Program-made: the position numbers and the translations under genes | NCBI GenBank assembly: GCA_016795425.1 | Contig: JAEUHG010000103.1 | Span: forward strand, 30,662-94,661 | Direction: 5' to 3' | DNA length: 64,000 nt | From: Verrucomicrobiales bacterium | GTDB taxonomy: Bacteria; Verrucomicrobiota; Verrucomicrobiia; Limisphaerales; CAIMTB01 | Part shown: in pieces, positions 8,510 to 16,960 of the stretch | Layout of the letters: each line of letters starts with the position of its first letter | Numbering within the stretch: the first letter of the stretch is position 1 | Notes under the pieces: generated by a model | Seen by the model: the letters and a program-made list of their open reading frames with translations, nothing else | What the model was told of the DNA's origin: nothing | The model's database searches: none

Positions 8510-10186
8510 TCAGGTCGGGGTGTCGGTCGGCGACTGAAGGGCGGAGCGGATGGCCCGCTTGTTGAGCTTGCCGACACTCGTCTTTGGCAGGCTTGGGACG
8601 ATGTGGATCTCCGTGAGTATGCCTCGTTTGTGGATCGCCCCGCGATCGATGAACGCATGGAGAAATTTCATGAGATCACGGTCCGACGGCGGTTTTGGCG
8701 CATCCTCGCGCAGGACCACCTCGGCGTGCGGGCGCTCACCCCATTTGGCATCCGGGACTCCCACCACCGCCACTTCCCTAACCGCCGGGTGCTGGCTGAG
8801 GGCATTCTCCAGTTCGAGCGAGGAGATCCACTCTCCGCCGACCTTAATGACATCCTTGAGGCGGTCGGTAATCCGGAGGTAACCCTCGTTATCCTGGTAG
8901 GCGACATCGCCGGTATGCAACCAGCCGCCCTGCCACAGCTCGTTGGAGCGCGTTTCGTCACGATAATATCCGCCCGTGAGCCAGGGGGCCTTCAGTCCGA
9001 GTTCACCGACTTGATCCGCTCCCTGGGGCAGGGGTTGACCCTCGGTATCCAGGATGGCCGTGCGAACCAGCGGCAAAGGGAATCCGGTCCGTGTCAGGAC
9101 GTCGAGACGGCGAGATTCAGGGGCGTCGAAATCCGCCGGTTTCAGTTCCGAGGTGGCGATGATCGGGCAGGTCTCGGACATTCCGTAGCCGCCCATGACG
9201 CGCAATCCGCGTTGAATGGCGGCCGCGGCCAGGCCTTTGGGCAGCGCCGCCCCGCCGATGATGATTTTGAGCGACGGCCAGTCGACGCCGAAGGTGTCGG
9301 GCTGGGCCAACAACATCTGCAGGATCGTGGGTACGCAATGCGAGAAGGTGACGCGGTGCCGCGCGATGTTCTGCAGCAACGCGGCCGGTTCGTAACGTCC
9401 GGGGTACACCTGCTTGAGACCCAGGAGGGTTGCCAAATAAGGGACGCCCCACCCGTGGACGTGGAACATCGGAGTCAGGGGCATGTAGACATCCGCTCCG
9501 TCGATCGAAACAGGCTCACGAAACGCCGATAAGGTGAGCCCGGCGGTCAGGGTGTGGAGAACGATTTGGCGGTGGGAAAAATAGACCCCCTTGGGTTCGC
9601 CGGTGGTGCCGGTGGTGTAGAACAGTGTGGCGATGGTGTTTTCGCCAAATTCCGGAAAATGGAAATGGGTGGCCGCACCTTCCACCAGTTCCTCGTAATC
9701 TCCGATGCAAGGCAGGCCATCGCCCACGGCCGGCTCGGCAACTCCCGGGTGGTCCGCCATCACCACGATCTTCTCCACATCCGGCAGTCGCGACTTCACC
9801 TGGCGGATCAAAGGCAGGAAATCAGGATGGACCAGCAGCAGACGGTCGCCCGCATGGCGGACGGTATAGGCAACCTGATCGGGAGAAAGCCGGCCGTTGA
9901 TGGTGTGCAGGACGGCGCCCAACATGGGCACGGCGAAGAAACACTCCAGGTACCGGTGGCTGTCCCAGTCGAGAATGCCGACCCGGTCGCCGGGACGGAC
10001 CCCCAGTTTGGTCAGGGTTGCGCCAAGACGATGGATGCGGTCGTTGAGTTGGAGATACGTGAATTCGCCAAGGTCGCGGTAAATGATCCTTTGTTGGGGA
10101 GCCCAAAGCAGAGGACGGTCCAGCAGGCGGTGGATGAGCAGATCGGTGGGAAAGCCGAAGTTAGGGTAGTCCGACGTGGGCTGCAT
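8510..10186 (-). CDS. Acyl-CoA synthetase (AMP-forming, fatty-acid-type)
   Basis: A 558-residue member of the ANL (adenylate-forming) superfamily that activates a carboxylic acid to an acyl-AMP and then to the CoA thioester. Motifs in order: the phosphate-binding loop LFYTTGTTGEPKG near residue 180, GGYGMSETCPI near 330, HTGDVAYQDNEGYLRITDR near 420 with the family D and R, the hinge and CoA region KVGGEWISSLELE near 448, and the C-terminal catalytic lysine in PKTSVGKLNKRAIR near 541. Length is typical of medium/long-chain fatty acyl-CoA ligases of the AlkK-like type. The chain length specificity is not determined by these motifs. It is monocistronic, convergent with the MFS gene and divergent from the pseudopilin at 10323. 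Confidence 0.9.
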   Translation of the reverse strand: MQPTSDYPNFGFPTDLLIHRLLDRPLLWAPQQRIIYRDLGEFTYLQLNDRIHRLGATLTKLGVRPGDRVGILDWDSHRYLECFFAVPMLGAVLHTINGRLSPDQVAYTVRHAGDRLLLVHPDFLPLIRQVKSRLPDVEKIVVMADHPGVAEPAVGDGLPCIGDYEELVEGAATHFHFPEFGENTIATLFYTTGTTGEPKGVYFSHRQIVLHTLTAGLTLSAFREPVSIDGADVYMPLTPMFHVHGWGVPYLATLLGLKQVYPGRYEPAALLQNIARHRVTFSHCVPTILQMLLAQPDTFGVDWPSLKIIIGGAALPKGLAAAAIQRGLRVMGGYGMSETCPIIATSELKPADFDAPESRRLDVLTRTGFPLPLVRTAILDTEGQPLPQGADQVGELGLKAPWLTGGYYRDETRSNELWQGGWLHTGDVAYQDNEGYLRITDRLKDVIKVGGEWISSLELENALSQHPAVREVAVVGVPDAKWGERPHAEVVLREDAPKPPSDRDLMKFLHAFIDRGAIHKRGILTEIHIVPSLPKTSVGKLNKRAIRSALQSPTDTPT

Positions 10187-10322
10187 GGGCTGCGTCGATG
10201 GTAGGAGTCCGGCCTGCTCAGGCCCAAGCCTGGATTCGCGCAGAAACGATCCTGGCTTTCGCTCACATGAATTCCTGGATCGGATGCTTTACGGCAGCGA
10301 ATGCGGATGGTAATCGAAAGAA

Positions 10323-11228
10323 ATGGGTATCCCCGTCACGCGGTCACCAGGGCGACGTCCAGGCTTTACGCTCATTGAACTCCTGGTGGTCATCGCCATC
10401 ATTGCGATCCTGGCCAGCATGCTTCTGCCGGCCTTGGGTAAAGCGAAATTGCGTGCTCAGGGAATCAAGTGCCTTAGCAACATGAAGCAGTTGCAGCTGG
10501 CATTTCATCTCTACGCCGACGACCAGAACGGCAAGTACTTCGTGAACACATACGGCGGCGACGGTTGGGTGCGCGGCAGCGTCGATTTCACCGATTCCAA
10601 TGCTTCCAACTGGGACCCCAATACGCTTCTCGACCCCAAAATGGCGGTGCTCGGTCCGTACACCAAGGACATCGGGATCTATCGATGTCCCGGGGATTGG
10701 ACGACGGTGAAACGACCCAACTTGGGTCGGGTGCCGCGTATCCGATCGGTCGCGGCCAGTCAGGCCGTTGGGACGTGGTCGACGGGACGCCCCACGCTGG
10801 GCTATTGGCTGGATTCGGGACTCGAAGGAGGCTCGGAGACGAATCCCGGCGGCAAATGGCGCGTGTTTGCGTCGGATGCCGATGTGGTGAGGCCGTCGAT
10901 GACCTGGGTTTTCATCGACGAACATCCGGCGAGCATCAATGACGGTGGCTTTGGTTTTCGCATGCCCGAGGATCCTTCGAAGACGGCCAACCGGGGTTGG
11001 ATCGATTACCCGGCGGGATTCCATGGAAACTCCGGCGCTCTTTCTTTCATTGACGGTCACGCGGAGATTCACAAATGGGTGGAAGGCCCGCGCGCAGGGA
11101 GATCGGGTTTGGATGCGCGGGTGACGGACTATTCGAAACTGGACGACGGGCGACGCCCCAATCATCGCGACATTTGGTGGATGGCACAGCGCACCTCGTC
11201 GATGGATAGCGGTCAGGATCCCTGGTGA
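10323..11228 (+). CDS. Type II secretion pseudopilin-like protein (prepilin cleavage motif)
   Basis: A 301-residue protein with a type IV prepilin signal: basic leader ending in RPG, then [20 protein letters not shown], so cleavage by prepilin peptidase is expected after Gly14. The glutamate at mature position 5 is present. The rest is a globular domain with [21 protein letters not shown] and, near the end, [17 protein letters not shown], resembling the H-x9-DG segment common in planctomycete and verrucomicrobial pseudopilins (DUF1559-related). Genomes of this group often have many such solitary genes, and no type II secretion genes are adjacent. Function in export or as a minor fibre subunit is inferred. 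It has no Shine-Dalgarno sequence. Confidence 0.85.
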   Translation: MGIPVTRSPGRRPGFTLIELLVVIAIIAILASMLLPALGKAKLRAQGIKCLSNMKQLQLAFHLYADDQNGKYFVNTYGGDGWVRGSVDFTDSNASNWDPNTLLDPKMAVLGPYTKDIGIYRCPGDWTTVKRPNLGRVPRIRSVAASQAVGTWSTGRPTLGYWLDSGLEGGSETNPGGKWRVFASDADVVRPSMTWVFIDEHPASINDGGFGFRMPEDPSKTANRGWIDYPAGFHGNSGALSFIDGHAEIHKWVEGPRAGRSGLDARVTDYSKLDDGRRPNHRDIWWMAQRTSSMDSGQDPW

Positions 11229-11330
11229 CCCGGGGAGTTTGGTTCCAAGGGAGTGGGGAATCGCCGGGGCGGCGAGGTGCCACGGTGGGATTGCCAGACG
11301 GCCGGCGAACTGCTGCGCTCGGCGAGTACC

Positions 11331-12578
11331 ATGAGCTTGACTGCATCTTTCGTCGTGGCGGTGAGTCTGGGTTGGGTCTTCCTGTTGTCGTCCGCGGCCG
11401 CCGATGGGCGGTGGGGGCGTGATCTCGCGGAGTTCGGCTTCTCGGCGACCAACGACGCGGTAGCCAATCGCGACGCGCTGCAACGCGCCATCGATTGGGC
11501 GTCTCCCCGGGGCGCCGCGCTGCATGTTCTACCGAGCGACGAACCCTACCCGGTCGCCGGGGGTGTGATCCTTCGCCAGAACGTTTCGCTCATCGGAGTT
11601 CACGGCCCCACCGGGCGCGGCACCAAACATCCCTCCAAACCGCAGCCGGTGGGCAGCGTGTTGGCGATCGAAGACGAGAAGGAACCATTCCTGACGGTCG
11701 AAGGGGCGACGCAGGTCCGTGGGATCCAGTTCTGGTACCCGAAGCAGACCTTGACCGACCCGAAGGCCGTGATCGCGTATCCGGCGACGGTTCGGTTGTC
11801 GCCCACCCATTCGGCGCAAGGGGTGACCCTGTCCTGTTTGACCTTCTACGGCGAGTACCTGGCCATGGATTTCAACGCCACGGCACAGCGTCCGTGCGAG
11901 CAGATTCTGATCGAGCATTGCTATGGGTATCCACTGGGCGGCGAGTTTATCCGCATCGATTATTGCTACGACATTCCTCGCGTGCTGCATTGCCATGTGA
12001 ATCCAGCGAATCTGCGATATTTCCGCGGTGGTTACAGCCGCGAGGTCATTGATTCGGTGGTGGCCCGGGGAACCTTCACCTACGCCATCAACCACACCGA
12101 CAACGCGGTCTTGATGGATATCTTCACGTTCGGTGCCTTCGGCGGCGTTTACCTGGGGCCGGCGACTTACGGGCAGTTGACCAGTTTCAACCTGGATTGC
12201 GTCGCCGTGGGCATCCACAAGACGGGCGACGGAACCTTCAATCGCAACTGGCAGATCTCCCAAGGCTCGATCATCGCCAACACCGGACCGCGCCTTGAGG
12301 ACGTGCATCCCATTCTCATCGAGGGCCAGGGCCACACCGCCCTGAGCAATGTGGAAGCCTTTTCCGGTGGCAACGCCGCCCTTACGAACTTCAAACAATC
12401 GAAGGACTTCCTGCTGATCCGGGGTGATAAACGCCTCACCGTGTCGATGGTCGGTTGCCGCATGCGGAACTACGAATCGGCCGAGCCGATCACCCGCTTG
12501 AACCCCAAAGCCACGATTCAAGCAGTGGCTTGTCTGGACAAGCAGGAGCGTTGGTTCAGCGGCAGTTGGGGCGACTAG
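11331..12578 (+). CDS. Secreted protein with predicted right-handed beta-helix
   Basis: I do not recognise a specific enzyme. The 415-residue product starts with a signal peptide (MSLTASFVVAVSLGWVFLLSSAAADG) of which cleavage after SAAA or AADG is plausible. It continues with DLAEFGFSATNDAVANRDAL and QRAIDWASPRGAALHVLPSD, the arrangement seen at the N-terminus of pectate-lyase-3/GH55-type beta-helix proteins. Repeating short hydrophobic stretches (VSLIGVHG, VRGIQFWYP, VTLSCLTFYG, ILIEHCYGYP) look like helix rungs. The frame extends back to 11253, but ATG 11331 gives the signal peptide. A polysaccharide-binding or lyase role is possible; catalytic residues cannot be assigned. It follows the pseudopilin by about 100 bases. 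Confidence 0.7.
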   Translation: MSLTASFVVAVSLGWVFLLSSAAADGRWGRDLAEFGFSATNDAVANRDALQRAIDWASPRGAALHVLPSDEPYPVAGGVILRQNVSLIGVHGPTGRGTKHPSKPQPVGSVLAIEDEKEPFLTVEGATQVRGIQFWYPKQTLTDPKAVIAYPATVRLSPTHSAQGVTLSCLTFYGEYLAMDFNATAQRPCEQILIEHCYGYPLGGEFIRIDYCYDIPRVLHCHVNPANLRYFRGGYSREVIDSVVARGTFTYAINHTDNAVLMDIFTFGAFGGVYLGPATYGQLTSFNLDCVAVGIHKTGDGTFNRNWQISQGSIIANTGPRLEDVHPILIEGQGHTALSNVEAFSGGNAALTNFKQSKDFLLIRGDKRLTVSMVGCRMRNYESAEPITRLNPKATIQAVACLDKQERWFSGSWGD

Positions 12579-12583
12579 CGGGT

Positions 12584-12599
12584 CGGCGATTCGTCGCCG
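12584..12599. other. Small UUCG-loop hairpin between convergent genes
   Basis: CGGCGA at 12584-12589, loop TTCG, then TCGCCG at 12594-12599 forms a 6-bp stem capped by a stable tetraloop. It lies in the 43-base gap between two convergent stops. There is no T tail, so it may protect transcript 3' ends rather than terminate. Confidence 0.35.
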
Positions 12600-12621
12600 G
12601 GAACGCCGCGATTCAGCGGGT

Positions 12622-14094
12622 TCAGCGATGGGTACGAAGGCGCGTGGCTCGAATCAGCGATGCCACCTCGCGATCCGACAAGCTTCGAGTCCATACGCCG
12701 ACCTCTTCGAGTTCGCCGTGGAACGCGCGGCTGGCTTTGCCGTTGACCACCTCGGCACCGATTCGCACCCACTCCGTCGCAAGGGAAAGGGACGGCTCGG
12801 TCCATCCGACGGTGGAGACCCGCGAGCCATCGAGGATCAGATGCAGCGTTTCTCCGTCCCAACGGACCACGAAGTCCGACCATCCGGCGGGAGGGTGAGC
12901 GGGCAGGGGAGCTTCAGCATGAACTCGGCGATCGCCTTGCCTCAGATCCAGCTGCAACGTTCCGGCGGTGGCAGACAGTCGCAGACCGGATGCGGCACCC
13001 GGCGGGAGGCCGTCGAAAATGACCCCGGACCAAAGGCCCTCCGGATGCCGGCTACGGACGTAGAGCGTGAATGCCCGGACGGGGTTCGGAAGAGGATTCT
13101 GAGCCTCGAAATAGCCTCCGCGAAGCAGGGCCACACGGGCATGAGGGAGGGCGCGCGGTCCATCGGCGCGGACATTGAATTCGACGTCGTCGAGGCTGCC
13201 CACATACCGGAGAGGGTTTCGGAGTTGGTGACCGCCCACGCCGAAATCCCAGTGAGCGGCGGCGTCTCGGAGAGTGGCGGATCGTCTTCGCTCCCTGGGA
13301 GGAGAAACCGTGGGGGTTGCGGGCTTGAGAATCTTGAGGCGGATGTTGCGAAACTGGACCTGTGTCGGCGGCCCGCTGTGGAGTTGCAGGGCGAGGGCGC
13401 CCTGGGGATCGGCCCGGCGAGGATCATGATCGGTCACGCGGGCGGCCAATCGGCCGTTGACGCGGAGTTCGATCCTGGGGCCGAGGCACGTCAGATGATA
13501 CTCGTGCCACTCTTCGAGTTTAAACCAGGCGGGTCCGGATCCTTCGGCAAGGTCCTCGGTGATCGCCTTTCCGGCAGTGTCGAACACCGTCTGTTTTCCG
13601 CGCCATGCTAGGGTATGCCGGCCGAACTCGTCGTAAAGGCGGACCAGCCAGTCCGTTCGGAGATTGTTGTCCATCTGGTAGCCGGCGACGTCACCGTCCG
13701 GGAGGACCCGGCTGCGGAATTGGAACCCGTTGTTGATGCCGCCTTCACCGGTGAGTCGCGACTCGAGCTTCAATTCGAAGTCGGCCAGTTCACCTCCGGT
13801 CCACACGAGATATTGATTGGTGGTGCAGGGGCGATCCTTGGTGATCCGGCCGGTAATGGCGCCATCCTCGATGCTCCACCACGTCCGATCGGGGGCATTC
13901 CAGCCCTGAAGGGATATGCCGTCGAAGAGACTCTGAAAACCGGGGTCCTCGGAGGCGGGCGCCGCCGAAGGTGCGGCAGGTGTCAGGGGCGATAACCAGC
14001 CCAGCATCACGAACGCCCCCAGGGCAGGGAGGAAGCCCCGGGGAATGGCTCGCGAGGCAGGGGTGGACGAGGCGTTGCGTGGGCTGGGGATCAC
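12622..14094 (-). CDS. Secreted DUF1080 (3-keto-disaccharide hydrolase-like) protein with LamG-like C-terminus
   Basis: A 490-residue exported protein. After a signal region with FLPALGAFVMLGWLSPLTPA comes the DUF1080 fold (about residues 45-240), marked by FQSLFDGISLQGWN, TWWSIEDGAITGR, FELKLESRLTGEGGINNGFQ and GPRIELRVNGRLAA. DUF1080 proteins are beta-sandwich, concanavalin-like domains, some acting on 3-keto-glycosides. Residues about 255-490 look like a second laminin-G/concanavalin-like sandwich (WSDFVVRWDGETLHLILDGS, FHGELEEVGVWTRSLSDREV). The frame is open to 14616, but that part overlaps metF on the same strand. The GTG at 14094 overlaps the metF stop (GTGA), so the two are translationally coupled. 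Substrate is unknown. Confidence 0.82.
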   Translation of the reverse strand: MIPSPRNASSTPASRAIPRGFLPALGAFVMLGWLSPLTPAAPSAAPASEDPGFQSLFDGISLQGWNAPDRTWWSIEDGAITGRITKDRPCTTNQYLVWTGGELADFELKLESRLTGEGGINNGFQFRSRVLPDGDVAGYQMDNNLRTDWLVRLYDEFGRHTLAWRGKQTVFDTAGKAITEDLAEGSGPAWFKLEEWHEYHLTCLGPRIELRVNGRLAARVTDHDPRRADPQGALALQLHSGPPTQVQFRNIRLKILKPATPTVSPPRERRRSATLRDAAAHWDFGVGGHQLRNPLRYVGSLDDVEFNVRADGPRALPHARVALLRGGYFEAQNPLPNPVRAFTLYVRSRHPEGLWSGVIFDGLPPGAASGLRLSATAGTLQLDLRQGDRRVHAEAPLPAHPPAGWSDFVVRWDGETLHLILDGSRVSTVGWTEPSLSLATEWVRIGAEVVNGKASRAFHGELEEVGVWTRSLSDREVASLIRATRLRTHR

Positions 14095-14981
14095 GGCAGG
14101 CGGAGGCGTTCGACCACTTCGCAGGTGGAGCGCGATTTGTTGAGGCAATAGAAATGGAGACCGGGCACCCCGCGATCCATCAGTTCGCGGCATTGTTGGG
14201 CGGCGTACTCGATGCCATAGGCGACCACGGCTTCGTCGTCGTCTCCCAATTCCGTAAGGCGCCGCATCATGGCGTCCGGAATGCGCGCGCCACACAGGGT
14301 GGTGAACTTCTTGACTTGGGATGCGGAGAGAATCGGGAGGATGCCGGGGATGACGGTGACCTGGGAACCGAGTCGGTTCCGGAGATGATCCCAGAACCCA
14401 AAAAAGTCCGAGTTGTCGAAGAACAACTGGGTGATCACGAAATCGGCGCCTTGATCCACCTTGTGTTTCAGTCGTTGCCAGTCGACCAGCTTGCCCTCCC
14501 CGCAGGCAATATGGCCTTCGGGAAAGCCGGCGACACCGATGCAGAACCCGCCCAATTCGCGGAGGAATCTGACCAATTCCCATGAGTACTCGAAGCCGCC
14601 GTCCACCTTGGTCCATTCCGCGGCGCCCGCCGGCGGGTCACCGCGTAGGGCGAGCAGATTGCGAATGCCACGCCGCCGCGCATCGGCCACCACGGCCTCC
14701 AGCATCTCTCGCGTGGAATTCACGCAGGTCAGATGAGCCATGGCGGTGAGTCCATGGTCCTTCTGGATACGTTCCACGATGCCCAGGGTTTTCTCCCGGG
14801 TGCTGCCCCCGGCCCCATAGGTTACCGAACAATAGTCCGGCTTCAGGCGAAGCAAGGCTGGCAGCGTGCGCTCGAACAGATTGCGGTCGCCTTCGTCGGT
14901 CTTGGGAGGGAAGAACTCGAAGGACAACGCCGGACGACCGTTGGACCTGGTGCGAGCGTGAATATCGCGGATGAACTCCAT
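14091..14981 (-). CDS. metF: 5,10-methylenetetrahydrofolate reductase
   Basis: MetF reduces methylene-tetrahydrofolate to methyl-tetrahydrofolate for methionine synthesis, using FAD. The 296-residue TIM-barrel protein has the family start LSFEFFPPKTDEGDRNLFE with the catalytic glutamate, the SVTYGAGGSTREKT flavin/folate segment, HLTCVNSTREML, LLALRGDPPAG, and FVITQLFFDNSDFFGF with the folate-binding region. Length is normal for bacterial MetF (about 290-300). It is divergent from the SCO gene, with only 91 bases between the starts, and its stop overlaps the start of the DUF1080 gene by 4 bases. Confidence 0.95.
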   Translation of the reverse strand: MEFIRDIHARTRSNGRPALSFEFFPPKTDEGDRNLFERTLPALLRLKPDYCSVTYGAGGSTREKTLGIVERIQKDHGLTAMAHLTCVNSTREMLEAVVADARRRGIRNLLALRGDPPAGAAEWTKVDGGFEYSWELVRFLRELGGFCIGVAGFPEGHIACGEGKLVDWQRLKHKVDQGADFVITQLFFDNSDFFGFWDHLRNRLGSQVTVIPGILPILSASQVKKFTTLCGARIPDAMMRRLTELGDDDEAVVAYGIEYAAQQCRELMDRGVPGLHFYCLNKSRSTCEVVERLRLP

Positions 14982-15072
14982 GGGCGGTCGAGTTTGTGCG
15001 ACCCGACCGCGACCTGCAAGGGTGAGGGAGGCCTCCCTGGCGCTCCCGCGGTCCTGCGTCTATGATCGGCTC

Positions 15073-16014
15073 GTGAAACGAGGCGTTGTCTGGGCGACCG
15101 CAGCCTTGGTGCTGTTGAACGTAGTGGTCCTGTTGATTTACCTGTTTCGGCCCCCTGGATCCGCAAGATCAGCGGGACAGGAAGCGGTGGCGGAATCGTC
15201 CGCCGGCCAGGCCGGTACCTATTCGGTGACCGGCGTGGTCAAGGAATTGCGTGCCGATGGTTCCAACGTGGTGATTCGTCACGAGATCGTGCCCGGTTTG
15301 ATGCCGGCGATGACGATGCCTTTCACCGCACGCGATCCCCGTGAGATTGCCAGCCTGAAGCCGGGTGATGCGGTGACCTTTCGCCTTCTCATGACGGCGG
15401 ATGAAAGTTGGATCGACCAGGTGAACAAGGTCGGGGCCGCGGCCGAAGAGCCGGCTTTCGACTATTCCCAGAGCCGCATCGTGCGCGATGTGGAACCCCT
15501 CGAAATCGGCGATTTGGCTCCTGACTACGTCTTCACGAACCAGTTGGGGCAACCGGTGAAACTCAGCGATTGGCGAGGTCAGGTGGTGGCGCTGACGTTC
15601 ATGTTCACGCGTTGCCCGCTTCCGGAGTTCTGTCCGCGCATGGCGAAGAATTTTGCCGCCGTGGCGGCGACGCTGAGCGAGGGGGCGGGAGGACCGACGA
15701 ATTGGCACCTGGCGAGTCTGACCATCGATCCGCTGTTCGATTCGCCGGCCGTACTAAAGGCCTACTCGGGCGGTGTTAATACCGTTCCTGATCGATGGTC
15801 GTTTCTTACCGGAGCGTTGATCGACATCGATGCCATCGCGGAACAACTGGGCCTGCTCTATCGACGGCAATCCCCGACCGCGCTCCCCGATCACAATCTG
15901 CGAACGGCGGTCTTCGATCCAAAAGGCCGGCTCACCCAGCTGATCATCGGCAATACGTGGAAGCCTGAAGAATTGGTGGACGCCATCCGCAGCGCTGCGG
16001 TCCGCGGCGAGTGA
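15073..16014 (+). CDS. CusF-like domain fused to SCO1/SenC copper chaperone
   Basis: A 313-residue protein anchored by one N-terminal hydrophobic helix (VVWATAALVLLNVVVLLIYLF). Residues about 50-115 resemble a CusF/DUF-type copper-binding fold (TGVVKELRADGSNVVI, GLMPAMTMPFTARDP with the Met-rich motif, LKPGDAVTFRLL). The rest is the thioredoxin-like SCO1/SenC domain, which delivers copper to cytochrome oxidase or keeps its cysteines reduced. The metal/redox motif reads TRCPLPEFCPRM, so the two cysteines are separated by five residues instead of the usual three; the distal histidine is present in LPDHNLRTAVFD. The GTG start at 15073 gives the membrane anchor. TATGAT at 15061-15066 lies 7 bases before it and could be a -10 element of a leaderless transcript (weak). 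Confidence 0.87.
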   Translation: MKRGVVWATAALVLLNVVVLLIYLFRPPGSARSAGQEAVAESSAGQAGTYSVTGVVKELRADGSNVVIRHEIVPGLMPAMTMPFTARDPREIASLKPGDAVTFRLLMTADESWIDQVNKVGAAAEEPAFDYSQSRIVRDVEPLEIGDLAPDYVFTNQLGQPVKLSDWRGQVVALTFMFTRCPLPEFCPRMAKNFAAVAATLSEGAGGPTNWHLASLTIDPLFDSPAVLKAYSGGVNTVPDRWSFLTGALIDIDAIAEQLGLLYRRQSPTALPDHNLRTAVFDPKGRLTQLIIGNTWKPEELVDAIRSAAVRGE

Positions 16015-16046
16015 TGCGATCGGGACGTCGGCGAGGGGCGGGGCGA

Positions 16047-16355
16047 TTATCCAAGAATGGCGCGCACAAAATTCTGAAAGGAATCCCACTGGGCCAGAAA
16101 ACGTTCGATCTGGAAACCGCACCCGACCATCAGCGTCGCCGCGCAGGCGCCAAAAAACAAAAGACTCGCGGTCTCGACGGTTTCACCGGCACTGGCCTCC
16201 CGGGCACACGCGCGAGCGAGGTCCAGGGTGGGGGACGAAGTTTCGACCGGTGATTTCTGGTTGGTAACGCGCCGCTGCGGTGCGGACCGAAATCGGGAGG
16301 CCGGGGCGTGGATGGGCGGGAGCGACAAATTCATGACGAGCGTAGGAGTGTTCAT
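16047..16355 (-). CDS. Hypothetical small protein with one hydrophobic segment
   Basis: I do not recognise this 102-residue product. From ATG 16355 it has a polar, Pro-rich N-terminal half and a C-terminal half reading ETASLLFFGACAATLMVGCG, a plausible membrane helix, followed by an amphipathic end (FQIERFLAQWDSFQNFVRAI). It is convergent with the SCO gene (stops 33 bases apart). The frame extends upstream to 16493, but that part has no protein-like character. The defined hydrophobic helix and amphipathic tail favour a real gene; there is no Shine-Dalgarno support. Confidence 0.45.
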   Translation of the reverse strand: MNTPTLVMNLSLPPIHAPASRFRSAPQRRVTNQKSPVETSSPTLDLARACAREASAGETVETASLLFFGACAATLMVGCGFQIERFLAQWDSFQNFVRAILG

Positions 16356-16646
16356 CGGTGGGCGTCTCAATGAAGGCGATGCTGGGGCCAAACACACCGA
16401 GGTCTCGGTTGGGGTTGCAAATTTGTTCACGAGTCCCCGGTTTAGCAGCCCGGATGCCAGCCGCGAGACGCTGCCCATGCCGGGCCTCGGCAACTGAAAA
16501 CCTCTGGGTGGCGGGGCGGTAACCGGCCGTCGGAGCCACCGCGCGTTTCGGAAATGTGAAGGGCAGTTCCGGTTGTGGGACGCGGACGCGGCTTGCTTGC
16601 AGGGGCGCGATCGGGCTAATTCGCCGCTCCAACCTTGGAAATCACC
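16356..16646. other. Intergenic stretch without a supported gene
   Basis: About 290 bases separate the hypothetical gene at 16047-16355 from the monooxygenase gene. Open frames in it on both strands have no protein-like pattern, and I see no strong hairpin or promoter. It may carry the promoter regions of the two divergent neighbours. Confidence 0.4.
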
Positions 16647-16946
16647 ATGAGCTCGGTACCCGTCACCGTCACCGCCCGATTAAAGGCCCAGCCCGGAAAG
16701 CAGACCGCCTTGCGCGAGTTGCTCGCTGCCCTCGTCGTCCCCACGCGTCGCGAGGACGGATGCCTGAATTATGATCTCCACGTGGCATCCGACGATCCGT
16801 CCGTGCTGCTCTTCCACGAAAATTGGCGGAGCAAAGCCGATCTGGATCGCCACCTGGGCAGCCCGCACGTGACGGCGGTTCTGGCCCAGCTTCCGGCGCT
16901 TTTGGCCGAACCGCCGGAAATGACGCTGTGGTCAAAGATCGCCTGA
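16647..16946 (+). CDS. Putative quinol monooxygenase (ABM family)
   Basis: A 99-residue protein of the antibiotic-biosynthesis-monooxygenase fold, a dimeric ferredoxin-like alpha/beta barrel. Family features are the N-terminal strand VTVTARLKAQPGKQTALREL, the central TRREDGCLNYDLHVASDDPS and LLFHENWRSKADLDRHLGSPH, which matches the E-x-W-x-s-x-x-a-l-d-x-H pattern. Members such as YgiN oxidise quinols, but many have unknown substrates. ATG 16647 was preferred over an in-frame TTG at 16635. The next gene starts 14 bases downstream, so the two probably share a transcript. Confidence 0.8.
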   Translation: MSSVPVTVTARLKAQPGKQTALRELLAALVVPTRREDGCLNYDLHVASDDPSVLLFHENWRSKADLDRHLGSPHVTAVLAQLPALLAEPPEMTLWSKIA

Positions 16947-16960
16947 TCCTCTGCACCCCT

